Assembly (NCBI GenBank): GCA_020161395.1
Contig: JAIUOE010000011.1
Coordinates: forward strand, 58,314 to 122,313
Source of the DNA: Bacteroidota bacterium
Lineage (GTDB): Bacteria > Bacteroidota > Ignavibacteria > Ignavibacteriales > Ignavibacteriaceae
DNA length: 64,000 nt
Direction: 5' to 3'
Under the pieces are notes generated by a model, which was not told the origin of the DNA, did no database searches, and saw only the letters and a program-made list of their open reading frames with translations. A program made the translations under genes and the position numbers. Shown piece by piece: positions 1-8,838 of this stretch. How positions within the stretch are numbered: the stretch's first letter is position 1; each line of letters opens with the position of its first letter.

Positions 1-1
1 T

Positions 2-205
2 TCCGGAACCTATCCAATTATAAAAAAAATAAAAGAATACTCATTTTCATTGCAAAAAGTAAAAATTGTTGATCCCACTTTAATGTTGCGCTTCTACGAT
101 ATCCCTGAAAAGCGTCTTTTTAATATCTCTTCAAGTGACATGAACAAATACGGTCATGAGGTTTTGGCTTCCACTTTGTCAGGGTACATTCGACAGACAT
201 TCTGA
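2..205 (+). CDS. SGNH/GDSL-type hydrolase, C-terminal fragment (cut by window edge)
   Basis: An open frame enters from the left edge and stops with TGA at 203-205; about 67 residues are visible. The tail contains 'DMNKYGHEVLA', which fits the block around the catalytic Asp/His near the C-terminus of SGNH hydrolases (usually D-x-x-H followed by N-x-x-G-H), although the expected D-x-x-H is replaced here. The nucleophile block lies outside the window, so family membership rests on this tail alone. It is followed by a 49-bp gap and ybaK on the same strand. Confidence 0.45.
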   Translation, partial: SGTYPIIKKIKEYSFSLQKVKIVDPTLMLRFYDIPEKRLFNISSSDMNKYGHEVLASTLSGYIRQTF

Positions 206-254
206 ATTTAATTCTGATTCCTATTTTTGAATTGTAAAAATCCAGGAATTTCCG

Positions 255-722
255 ATGTCAAAAACGAATGCCGTGAGAATTCTCGAATCGAGGGCAGTCC
301 CCTTCAGCCTGATCAATTATGAAGTTTCGGAGGATGAACTTGACGCACTCTCAGTAGCAAAAAAAACAGGCTTGGATCCCGATTCCGTTTTCAAGACCCT
401 TGTAGCTCGAAATGAGGCAAACTCACTCCTCGTGTTTGTTATTCCCGGTTCATGCGAACTGGACCTTAAAAAAGCAGCGAAAGCCTCGAGATCCAAAAGA
501 ATTGAAATGGTGAAGGTGAAAGAACTGTTTGAACTCACCGGTTACATCAGAGGAGGCTGCTCTCCTGTCGGCATGAAAAAAAATTTCCCCGTCTTCATCG
601 ACGAGACCTCACAACTTTTTGAAAACATCTCAATAAGTGCCGGTGTAAGAGGCACACAGATTATTATAAACCCCGGTGATCTCATAAATACAATCGCTGC
701 CACTTCCGCAGATCTTATATAA
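255..722 (+). CDS. ybaK: Cys-tRNA(Pro)/Cys-tRNA(Cys) deacylase, YbaK/EbsC type
   Basis: 155 residues, the usual size of free-standing YbaK proteins, which hydrolyse Cys-tRNA(Pro) mischarged by prolyl-tRNA synthetase. Family signatures are visible: a 'VFKTLV' strand near residue 45, a 'KKAAK' lysine segment, 'TGYIRGGCSPVGMKK' near residues 94-108 (the conserved TGY-x-x-GG-x-SP-x-G-x-K loop) and 'SAGVRGTQI' near the end. The ATG is preceded by AGGAA about 8 nt upstream. The gene stands alone, with a 98-bp gap to the S9 peptidase. Cytoplasmic, no signal peptide. Confidence 0.88.
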   Translation: MSKTNAVRILESRAVPFSLINYEVSEDELDALSVAKKTGLDPDSVFKTLVARNEANSLLVFVIPGSCELDLKKAAKASRSKRIEMVKVKELFELTGYIRGGCSPVGMKKNFPVFIDETSQLFENISISAGVRGTQIIINPGDLINTIAATSADLI

Positions 723-820
723 TTAAAATTAATTTTCTCTTCCCTCGCTAATAACTTGGTAAAATACCTTAAATTGTGTTGTTTTTTTTCAAAAATAACT
801 CATAATCTCACCGGTATCAT

Positions 821-3661
821 ATGTCAAAATACTCAGCAATTTTCTTTTTACTCCTTATTGGAGCCGGTCTTCCTGTTTTGCAGGCACAGTCCAAAAAACA
901 GCTCGATCATTCCGTTTATGAAATATGGAAGCGAATTGAGCAACCACAAATATCCAAAGATGGAAATCTGGTTGTTTTCGAAGTAAATCCACTCCGAAAA
1001 GATGGCAATCTCTCCATCTACAGGAAAAAAGATGACAGAACTGTTTTTGTCCCAAAGGGAAAGGGAGCAAAAATTACTCCTGCAAGTGAGCTGGTCGTCT
1101 TCTCGATAAAACCCGGATATGACACTCTAAAATCAGCAAATCTTAAAAAGGTGAAGAAGGATGACCTGCCGAAAGATTCCCTGGGCATTTACATAACATC
1201 CAAGGACACTCTCGTCAAATTTGCCGATATAAAATCATTCAAACTCCCCGAAGAATCAGAAGGATGGCTTGCAGTTCACTTTGACAAGCTAAAAAAGCCA
1301 AAGGAAGAGAAAAAGGCAAAAGATTCGTCGAGTGTTAAAGACACTTCATTGTTAAAGGATACTTCAAAAATCGCCAAGGAGAAAGAACCTAAACCTTCCA
1401 AAGGTAAAAAAGACGGCACCGATCTCCTCCTTTTTAATCCTCTTAAAAATCTCGAATTCAGATTTTCTAATGTGGATGATTATAGTGCGGACAAATCCGG
1501 ATCCCGTTTTGCTTTTATCTCTATGGTAAATGACTCGGTGGACACAGTATATGTTGTGAGGTTCAATACTCAAACCCTGAAGGGTGACACAATTATACTA
1601 AACGGATCCGTCAAATCTTCCGTCCTGTCTGACGACGGGAAAAGACTCGCCTTGCTGTTTTCTCCCGATACGGCATCGGTGAAGAATTATAATCTTTATC
1701 TTTTGAATGACAACGATAAGACATTTTCCGTCCTGATCGACTCAGTAAACGCAGCACTTCCTGCAGGATACAGAGTATCTGCAAATTATGATCTCAATTT
1801 TTCCGATTCCGGTGAAAGACTCTTTTTCGGGATAGCAAAGGCACTCCAGGTTGAGCCTGATGAAACACTGCTTGATGAGGAAAAACCAAATGTCGAGGTT
1901 TGGGGCTGGAATGATCCGCTCATCTACACTCAACAAAACTTTGAACTCAACCGTGAAAAGAAAAAAACTTTCCTTTTTGTCTGGCACATTAATAAGGGAA
2001 AAGCTGTACAACTGACTGACTCTCTCATGGAAAGCGTCTCTTTCTCAAGATATTTTGATAACAGGTTCGCTTTAGGTACATCGGGCGTTCCGTATAAAAA
2101 ATTGATTTCGTGGGACGACGGCTATTCCGATCTCTATTCAGTGGATATTACTTCCGGAGAACGAAAGCTGATAAAGAAAAAACAAAGTCAGCTTAACACC
2201 ATTTCACCAAACGGCAAATTTATCGTTTGGTATGAAGAGTCTGATTCTTCCTACTATTCTTACGACAATGAGAGTGGATCAACCGCAAAAATTTCAAGTG
2301 GCATCACCGATGCTCTTTTTGATGTGGAGAACGATGTCCCTGATCAGCCTTCAGCATACGGAACCGGTGGCTGGACCGAAGATGATAAAAATCTTTTGAT
2401 TCATTCCCGCTATGATGTCTGGATGGTCGATCCCCGCGGGAACGATAAGCCTGTCAGACTGACTTCAGGAAAAGAATCAAACACCGTTTTCCGTACCCTC
2501 GACCTTGACAGGGAACTCCCCTATTTCAGTGAAAACGGCACACTCTACTTCACTGTTTTTAACAAAACTTCCAAAGAGAGTGGATATGCAAAATATCAAC
2601 TGAAATCAGATAAAACTGCACAGATTCTTTTTATTACTCCAAATGGATATGGAACGATTGCCAAAGCCAAAAACAGCGATGATTTTCTCATAAACAGAGA
2701 ATCTTCTAAGGAGTCGCCTAATCTCTACCATTCCAAAGGACTTTCTCCTGACCTCAAGAGAATTAGCGATATAAATCCACAACACCAGGAATGGCTCTGG
2801 TCTGATGTACAACTTGTAAAATACTATTCAATCGATGGAAAACCTCTCGAAGGACTCCTCTATCTCCCCGAAAATCTGGATAAATCAAAAAAATATCCGA
2901 TGATGGTTTATTTCTACGAAAAGAGCTCTGATAATCTTAACAGATACTGGACGCCCTCCCCCAGCAGATCGATCATAAATCCTGCTTTTTATGCAAGCAA
3001 CCAGTATGTAGTCTTTATCCCTGATATCGTTTATGAGGAAGGATATCCCGGTAAAGGAGCATATAATTGTATAGTTGGCGGCACACTATCAATGCTTGAG
3101 CAGTTTCCTTTTATCGATCGTGAAAACATCGCTCTTCAAGGACAAAGCTGGGGTGGATATCAAACAGCATTTTTGATTACACAAACGAATCTTTACAAAG
3201 CTGCAATGGCAGGCGCACCTGTCTCAAATATGACAAGTGCTTACGGTGGAATCAGGTGGGGTTCCGGTCTTGTCCGTCAGTTTCAGTACGAGAAAGGTCA
3301 GAGCAGAATTGGTGCTTCACTCTGGGAAAAACCTGAACTCTATATTGCAAACAGTCCGCTCTTCTTTCTTGACAGAGTGCAGACTCCCCTCCTGATAATG
3401 GCAAACGATAAAGATGATGCTGTGCCATGGTATCAGGGTATTGAACTCTATGCCGGCTTGAGAAGGCTCGAAAAACCGGTCTGGATGCTCAACTACACCG
3501 GAGATGTACATAATCTTAAGGAGTCTAACTGGGGAAACAGAGTGGATTTAAGTATCAGAATGCTTCAATTCTTCGATCACTACCTGAAAGGTGCACCAGC
3601 ACCTAAATGGATGACCGAAGGGATCAGAGCAATCGATAAAGATAAAATTCGCGGTTATTAA
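821..3661 (+). CDS. secreted S9-family prolyl oligopeptidase-like serine peptidase
   Basis: 946 residues with an N-terminal signal peptide (hydrophobic core ending near 'LQAQS'), so exported to the periplasm or surface. Residues about 40-650 look like the beta-propeller of dipeptidyl-peptidase IV/acylaminoacyl-peptidase relatives, with a Lys/Ser/Asp-rich low-complexity insertion near 150-195. The C-terminal alpha/beta-hydrolase domain carries GQSWGGY with nucleophile Ser776, an Asp near 865 in 'NDKDDAVP' and His897 in 'GDVHNLKE', a complete triad in the right order. It probably trims peptides for nutrition. A hairpin terminator follows and the next gene is convergent. Exact specificity cannot be read from the sequence. 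Confidence 0.87.
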   Translation: MSKYSAIFFLLLIGAGLPVLQAQSKKQLDHSVYEIWKRIEQPQISKDGNLVVFEVNPLRKDGNLSIYRKKDDRTVFVPKGKGAKITPASELVVFSIKPGYDTLKSANLKKVKKDDLPKDSLGIYITSKDTLVKFADIKSFKLPEESEGWLAVHFDKLKKPKEEKKAKDSSSVKDTSLLKDTSKIAKEKEPKPSKGKKDGTDLLLFNPLKNLEFRFSNVDDYSADKSGSRFAFISMVNDSVDTVYVVRFNTQTLKGDTIILNGSVKSSVLSDDGKRLALLFSPDTASVKNYNLYLLNDNDKTFSVLIDSVNAALPAGYRVSANYDLNFSDSGERLFFGIAKALQVEPDETLLDEEKPNVEVWGWNDPLIYTQQNFELNREKKKTFLFVWHINKGKAVQLTDSLMESVSFSRYFDNRFALGTSGVPYKKLISWDDGYSDLYSVDITSGERKLIKKKQSQLNTISPNGKFIVWYEESDSSYYSYDNESGSTAKISSGITDALFDVENDVPDQPSAYGTGGWTEDDKNLLIHSRYDVWMVDPRGNDKPVRLTSGKESNTVFRTLDLDRELPYFSENGTLYFTVFNKTSKESGYAKYQLKSDKTAQILFITPNGYGTIAKAKNSDDFLINRESSKESPNLYHSKGLSPDLKRISDINPQHQEWLWSDVQLVKYYSIDGKPLEGLLYLPENLDKSKKYPMMVYFYEKSSDNLNRYWTPSPSRSIINPAFYASNQYVVFIPDIVYEEGYPGKGAYNCIVGGTLSMLEQFPFIDRENIALQGQSWGGYQTAFLITQTNLYKAAMAGAPVSNMTSAYGGIRWGSGLVRQFQYEKGQSRIGASLWEKPELYIANSPLFFLDRVQTPLLIMANDKDDAVPWYQGIELYAGLRRLEKPVWMLNYTGDVHNLKESNWGNRVDLSIRMLQFFDHYLKGAPAPKWMTEGIRAIDKDKIRGY

Positions 3662-3673
3662 TAATCAGTTGTG

Positions 3674-3714
3674 AATCAGGAGGGTAAGGTTATCATAACC
3701 TTGCTTTCCTGATT
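3674..3714. terminator. intrinsic terminator between convergent genes
   Basis: AATCAGGA (3674-3681) pairs with TCCTGATT (3707-3714), enclosing a second stem around TAAGGTTA/TAACCTT. It is followed by AATTTT on the plus strand, just after the S9 peptidase stop, and runs into the 3' end of the convergent PLP enzyme. It could serve both directions. Confidence 0.65.
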
Positions 3715-4684
3715 AATTTTCGAAATCCCCGCGCAACAATTCATACTTCGGAAACCTCTCGATAAATCCTGTTTTCCCCTGCAGTCCTCCGGTGTGGTAA
3801 ACTAAAACTCTGTCATTCTCCTTGAAAAACCCGTTTTTCGAAAGATCCGATACTGCAAAGAGGACTTTTCCGGTATAAACTGGATCGAGTTCAATCTTCT
3901 GTTCATCCTGAAAATCGACGATAAACTGCAGAAGTTGTCCGGTTGTTTTCGCATAACCCCCAAAATGAAAACCGTCGATGACGCTTAGATTATCGAAATG
4001 CCCAACACCCTCCTCAGCTATGGTTTTCTTAAGATTATCAATGACATAGTGGTGATCTCTTAATACAGGAATCGAGAAGAATTTTGTGTGATGGTTTTTG
4101 CCTTCCCATGCTGCCAAAAGGTTTCCACCGAGGGTTCCTCCCGAACCTGTCGCCATCACGATGTAATCAAATTCTGTGGCATCGGAAGGCAGCATTTCTG
4201 AAGCACCAAGATACCCCAATCTGTTGCTTCCCCCCTCAGGTACAAAATAAAAGCCTCCAAAGAGAGTGCGAAGTCTATCGATGTAATTTTCAGAATACCT
4301 TTCCCTGTACTCACTTCGACTGACGAAGTGAAGTTTCATTCCGAATGATTCAGCTTCGCGTAGAGTGTGGTTTAGAGGATCAGTCCTTTCCCCTCTGATA
4401 ACTCCAATTGTCTTCAGACCAAAGATTTTGCCTGCTCCTGCAGTAGCGTGAATGTGGTTTGAGTAGGCACCACCAAAAGTCAGAAGTGAATCCTTCCCCT
4501 GATCAAGGCACTCAATTATGTTCCTTTTAAGTTTGAACCATTTGTTACCCTGAAGGACAGGATGCGTTTTATCGAATCTCTCAATAAAAATATTGCCGGT
4601 TGGAAAGAGCTCGCTTTTTACGACCGGTGTCCGGGGAACCGAATAATTCTCAAAGAACTGCTTTATTTCTGAAGTGGTTGGCAT
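3713..4684 (-). CDS. PLP-dependent D-cysteine desulfhydrase / ACC deaminase-like enzyme
   Basis: 323 residues, fold type II PLP enzyme of the ACC deaminase/D-cysteine desulfhydrase family. The PLP lysine lies in 'QGNKWFKLK' (about residue 46-54), followed by 'LTFGGAYSNHIHATA' (the GG-x-SNH substrate-binding block) and the phosphate-binding glycine run 'ATGSGGTLGG' near residue 180. Members release pyruvate, ammonia and sulfide from D-cysteine or deaminate ACC; the sequence alone does not separate them, and D-cysteine desulfhydrase is the commoner activity in bacteria. The gene follows the ammonia-lyase gene with a 21-bp gap, so both are probably co-transcribed. Confidence 0.82.
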   Translation of the reverse strand: MPTTSEIKQFFENYSVPRTPVVKSELFPTGNIFIERFDKTHPVLQGNKWFKLKRNIIECLDQGKDSLLTFGGAYSNHIHATAGAGKIFGLKTIGVIRGERTDPLNHTLREAESFGMKLHFVSRSEYRERYSENYIDRLRTLFGGFYFVPEGGSNRLGYLGASEMLPSDATEFDYIVMATGSGGTLGGNLLAAWEGKNHHTKFFSIPVLRDHHYVIDNLKKTIAEEGVGHFDNLSVIDGFHFGGYAKTTGQLLQFIVDFQDEQKIELDPVYTGKVLFAVSDLSKNGFFKENDRVLVYHTGGLQGKTGFIERFPKYELLRGDFEN

Positions 4685-4705
4685 CAGAGTCCGGGCAACT
4701 TCAAT

Positions 4706-6307
4706 TTAGTCGTTATTGGTAAATGCACGATTCGAGATAAATTGTCTGAGAGACTCAATTTCGGTACCAAGATAGGTATCGCCATCCGGAAGTGGAAGAA
4801 TCTCATTTAGTTGCTCGAATAATTTTGCCGTACCTTCACCCAGTCTGCACAAATCGCCCGTAAGATATCCCTCTTTGTTGTTCGTCATCTGCAAACCTCT
4901 CAAGGCACATAAAATCTCAACCGCCAGAACGGTTTTCAGATTTTCCAAAACCTTCAGCAAATGAACGACACCAACACTTCCCATCGAAACAAAATCCTCC
5001 TGACCGGCAGAGGTCGAGATGGACATAACAGAAGCGGGATTTGAAAGCACTCTGTTCTCCCCCGCTCTTGAAGCTCCCGAATATTGTGCGAGCATGAGAC
5101 CCGAATCACCTTTTTCAGGCGAAATTGCGAGATTGGAAGGGAGACCAAAACTCAGGTTTTTGCTGAGCATCGAAAACGACCGCTTGTCTGATATCAGTGA
5201 AAGTGAAGTAAAAGAAAGCTTCAGGTAATCAATTACATTTGCCAGTGGTTGACCATGAAAGTTGGAACCGGAGTGAAAAACCAGTGAATCGCCATCAAGT
5301 TCAAACAAAGGATTGTCCGTGACCGAATTTATCTCTATTGTGAGGACTTCATCAAACCTCTGTAAGGCTTCCATAGCAGCTCCGTGCACCGGAGGAACTG
5401 ATCTGAAACAATATCTGTCCTGCACTCTCTCTGTGGCTGAGGCTAAATCCTGCCCCTTGAACTGAATTTTTTGTGCTTCCACTGTTGTTCGTTTTGATCC
5501 CTTCAATAGTCCCCTTATCTCCGCGGAAACTCCCACAAGTCCTTTATGCTCTCTTTTGGAAGCAAGGAAACCGCTGAAGGCATCTTTTTCACCTCTTATC
5601 GCTTCGAGTGAAAGAGCGGCTGCCAAGTTACTTGTTTTTAACAGGTTACGAGCTTCAATCGATGCAAATACTGAGTTTGCTGACATAAAATTAGTTCCGT
5701 TTGTCAAACCCATCGCCTCTTTGAATCCCAATTTAACCGGATGAAGACCGGCGCTTTTCAGTGCATCAGGAGCTGTCAAAAGTTCCCCTTTGTACCATGC
5801 TTTTGCTTCAGGAAGTCCAATCATTACACCCGCAATCATAGCCAAGGGAACCAGATCACCACTTGCTCCGACCGATCCTTCTGTAAATACCAATGGTATA
5901 ACTCCGGCGTTTAACATCGACTCAAGCATTCCGACAGTTTCAATCGACATAGCTGAGACACCATGCGCAAACGAGTTGAGTCTGATTATCATCATTGCTC
6001 TGACTATTTCCGGTTTCAGCGGATCACCAGTGCCACAACTGTGCGATTTAATATATTTAATCTGAAACTCTTCTGCATCCTGAGGAGAAATATAGGTGTC
6101 CTTCAAATTTCCAACACCCACATTTACACCATAAATTTTCTGAAGTGGATTTTCAGTGATCTGCCTTAAAAGCCTTTCACGACATTTTATGATGGCAAGC
6201 CGGGCTTCCTCTGTCAACAAAACCTTTAACGGTTTCACGGAGGCATCATAAACTTCTTCGATTGTTAATGAGTGCCCGTCCAAATAAAGGATATTATTCT
6301 TAGTCAT
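4706..6307 (-). CDS. aromatic amino acid ammonia-lyase, histidine ammonia-lyase-like (MIO enzyme)
   Basis: 533 residues. The Ala-Ser-Gly triad that self-cyclises to the MIO electrophile is at 148-150 in 'GSVGASGDLVPLA', and the catalytic Tyr59 lies in 'IYGVNVGVG'. A Ser-His pair at 88-89 ('KSHSCGTG') resembles histidine ammonia-lyase rather than the Phe/Leu pair of phenylalanine ammonia-lyases. The expected product would be urocanate from histidine, but no hutU, hutI or hutG lies nearby; the upstream gene is hisS and the downstream one a PLP desulfhydrase. A tyrosine or phenylalanine lyase role cannot be excluded, so hutH is not assigned. It sits 23 bp downstream of hisS. Confidence 0.82.
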   Translation of the reverse strand: MTKNNILYLDGHSLTIEEVYDASVKPLKVLLTEEARLAIIKCRERLLRQITENPLQKIYGVNVGVGNLKDTYISPQDAEEFQIKYIKSHSCGTGDPLKPEIVRAMMIIRLNSFAHGVSAMSIETVGMLESMLNAGVIPLVFTEGSVGASGDLVPLAMIAGVMIGLPEAKAWYKGELLTAPDALKSAGLHPVKLGFKEAMGLTNGTNFMSANSVFASIEARNLLKTSNLAAALSLEAIRGEKDAFSGFLASKREHKGLVGVSAEIRGLLKGSKRTTVEAQKIQFKGQDLASATERVQDRYCFRSVPPVHGAAMEALQRFDEVLTIEINSVTDNPLFELDGDSLVFHSGSNFHGQPLANVIDYLKLSFTSLSLISDKRSFSMLSKNLSFGLPSNLAISPEKGDSGLMLAQYSGASRAGENRVLSNPASVMSISTSAGQEDFVSMGSVGVVHLLKVLENLKTVLAVEILCALRGLQMTNNKEGYLTGDLCRLGEGTAKLFEQLNEILPLPDGDTYLGTEIESLRQFISNRAFTNND

Positions 6308-6330
6308 TCTCTTCTCTCCCGTAATCCCTT

Positions 6331-7884
6331 CTACCTGTTTAACATTTGTTTTACTGTCGCAACAAGATCTTCACGCAACACTTCTTTTTGGACTTTTTGT
6401 TTCCACTCTTCCTTGTTCGTGATTGAGTCAGACATCTCTTTCCCGAGAGCAAGATCCCTGACAGTTACTACACCTTTGGCAAATTCGTCACTTCCAAGAA
6501 GCAGACATACAGGTGAATCCATTTTATCAGCATAACCGAGTTGTTTTTTCAATCCCCGCTGTGCACCATAGTAAACTTCTGTGCTGATTCCTGCATTTCT
6601 GAGTTCAGCAGCGATTTTTTGATATTCACCCATGAGTTCATCATCAAACACGGTGACAAGAACAGATGATTTCGATTTAATATCAGAATAACCCGACAAC
6701 ACCAGCAATTCACAGAGCCTGTCAACTCCTATGGATGCACCCGCAGCCGGCACCTTGATACCGAGCAGTCTTTCAACCAGCCCGTCGTATCTGCCGCCAC
6801 CACATATCGAACCCACTTTTCTTGTATTACCTTTTGAGTCTTCAAATGTAAGCAGGGACTCTACTTCATACACAGGTCCTGTGTAATATCCCAATCCTCT
6901 CACAATTGAAGGAGAAAATAAAACTCTGTTCTCGTCAAATCCGGCGGATGAGAGAAGCATCTCAATCTTTTTTAACTCTGCCAGACCTTCTGCAAATTTT
7001 TCATTTGCTCCACCCAGTCCTTCAAGTTCCGCAAGAATTTCCGCTCTTCCACGGTCCTCGGTGAATCTTTCGAAATAACCGGCAATTCCTTTCACAACCG
7101 ATTTGTCAATTCCCAAGCCCGGAATGAATGCACCCGAGGAATCTTTTCTCCCCTCTCCGAGTTCGGCTGTAATTCCCTGAACTCCGACTTTATCTATCTT
7201 ATCGATGATTCTTAATACATTTGCCTCAATTGCTTCACCTTGAATTCCCAGGGATTCCAAAAATCCGGAAAGTATTTTTCTGTCGTTAACCTTCACCAAA
7301 TAAGAATCTCTTGTTAGACCTATCGCCTCCAGTGCATCTGAAAGTATCATACATGACTCTGCATCGGTTGCCACATCTGCTGTACCGACAGTATCAAAAT
7401 CGAGTTGCCAGAACTCCCTGAATCTTCCAGGATCAAGTTTCGCTTCAAATCTGTAAACAGGTCCGTATTGATATCTTTTGAATAAAGGGGCGTTTTTGGT
7501 CGTCAACTGCCCTTTAATCGATTGAAGAAACAACTCCTCTGCATACATTCTTGCCAAAGGGGCAGTAAGATCATACCTCATTGCGATGTGGTGGTTATCC
7601 ATTATTACAAAATCGGACTCATCCCTCAATTCACTCCCGTCATCTTTGTAAACAGGCTCTGTCTCAGGGTTCCTGAATGAATATACACCCTCCGCAACTG
7701 TTTCTTTGTCGGGGAGATATTTCCCAAGATTCTCAGCATATTCAAGAATCGGAGTATCCCAATGCCTGAATCCGTAAAGCTCGTAAACCCTTCCGGCTTT
7801 TTCTACCACATTCTTTCGTAATTCATTTAATTTTGGCTCAATATCTCTGAAACCTTTAATTTTTCGGGGAATCATTCCATTCAT
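6331..7884 (-). CDS. hisS: histidyl-tRNA synthetase (long, alphaproteobacterial/eukaryote-like type)
   Basis: 517 residues, about 90 longer than E. coli HisRS. Class II core: motif 1 region near residues 10-60; motif 2 loop 'RFEAKLDPGRFREFWQLDFDTVG' region at about 165-190 (the PGRFR-x-F block); histidine-binding 'RGLGYYTGPVYE' near 330; and 'GGGRYDGL'. The PGRFRxFxQxDxDTVG and YYTGPV forms recall the divergent HisRS of alphaproteobacteria rather than the usual bacterial one. The C-terminal anticodon-binding domain starts about residue 420. It faces the hemolysin III gene across a short divergent gap and heads a possible operon with the ammonia-lyase. See the tRNA-His entry for the likely matching tRNA. 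Confidence 0.93.
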   Translation of the reverse strand: MNGMIPRKIKGFRDIEPKLNELRKNVVEKAGRVYELYGFRHWDTPILEYAENLGKYLPDKETVAEGVYSFRNPETEPVYKDDGSELRDESDFVIMDNHHIAMRYDLTAPLARMYAEELFLQSIKGQLTTKNAPLFKRYQYGPVYRFEAKLDPGRFREFWQLDFDTVGTADVATDAESCMILSDALEAIGLTRDSYLVKVNDRKILSGFLESLGIQGEAIEANVLRIIDKIDKVGVQGITAELGEGRKDSSGAFIPGLGIDKSVVKGIAGYFERFTEDRGRAEILAELEGLGGANEKFAEGLAELKKIEMLLSSAGFDENRVLFSPSIVRGLGYYTGPVYEVESLLTFEDSKGNTRKVGSICGGGRYDGLVERLLGIKVPAAGASIGVDRLCELLVLSGYSDIKSKSSVLVTVFDDELMGEYQKIAAELRNAGISTEVYYGAQRGLKKQLGYADKMDSPVCLLLGSDEFAKGVVTVRDLALGKEMSDSITNKEEWKQKVQKEVLREDLVATVKQMLNR

Positions 7885-7963
7885 TTTCTATCCGGGTTTT
7901 CTAAAAATTATAAATTTAAATTTACGAAAAAGTTATCATGTTGATCCATTTTGTATTTTTGAA

Positions 7964-8641
7964 GTGTCATTCATAAATATTACGAGACAGATTTTGAATC
8001 TCTATAGCAAATTGCGAGAACCGGTAAATGGACTTACTCATTTCCTGGGTGTAGTTCTTGCCCCAATTGCACTTTTTCTGCTTTTGAATCGCGAGCAACC
8101 CGGCGTTACAGGTACGCATATTGTTGCATTTTCAATTTTCTGTGCATCCCAGTTCTTCCTTTTCCTTGCCAGTACACTCTATCACTCGATTCCTGCATCT
8201 GACAAAAAACTTGTGGTTCTGAGAAAAATCGACCATATAATGATTTTTGTATCAATAGCAGGTTCTTATACACCTGTATGTTTAATCACTCTTGGAGGTA
8301 CCCTCGGGTATGTAACGCTGGGAGTGGTCTGGACGATAGCTCTCGCAGGTTTTTTCATTAAGGTTTTTTGGTTGCATGCGCCCAGAAAACTGTATACAGC
8401 AATCTACCTCGCAATGGGGTGGCTCGTGATTCTGGTTATCTATCCTCTTTACAATGCAATGCCGGAAGGAGGAATGTTCTGGCTGATTCTGGAAGCGGTT
8501 TTTTATACGACCGGTGCTGTCATCTACGCATTCAAGAGACCTGATCCATTCCCCGGAATATTGGGATTTCACGAAATATTTCACATCTTCATCCTGTTGG
8601 GGGCATTCTCCCACTTTTATCTTTTGCTCAAATTCGTGTGA
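7964..8641 (+). CDS. hemolysin III / PAQR-family integral membrane protein
   Basis: 225 residues with seven hydrophobic segments. PAQR/HlyIII signatures are present: 'LASTLYHSIP' in an early helix, 'RKIDHIMIFVSIAGSYTP' in the middle, and a C-terminal 'FHEIFHIFILLGAFSHF' with the paired metal-binding histidines. The family adopts the adiponectin-receptor fold and is thought to act on membrane lipids; the name hemolysin is historical. The start is GTG, 79 bp from the divergent hisS start; no ribosome-binding site stands out. The gene is monocistronic. Confidence 0.85.
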   Translation: MSFINITRQILNLYSKLREPVNGLTHFLGVVLAPIALFLLLNREQPGVTGTHIVAFSIFCASQFFLFLASTLYHSIPASDKKLVVLRKIDHIMIFVSIAGSYTPVCLITLGGTLGYVTLGVVWTIALAGFFIKVFWLHAPRKLYTAIYLAMGWLVILVIYPLYNAMPEGGMFWLILEAVFYTTGAVIYAFKRPDPFPGILGFHEIFHIFILLGAFSHFYLLLKFV

Positions 8642-8838
8642 TATTTGTAAACTCACCGGTTATTTGTAGTGTCTTTTATTGGCTGCCTCCAGGAAAAACA
8701 AGTTTTCGATAAAAATTTATTGATTTTTTATCCTAAATCAGTATCATTTTTGACTGAATCTTGTTTTTTCCAATTCTAAATCGTATTTTCCACACTTTAA
8801 TAGAAATATTTCATTAATCAATCTCATAAGAGGTTAGC

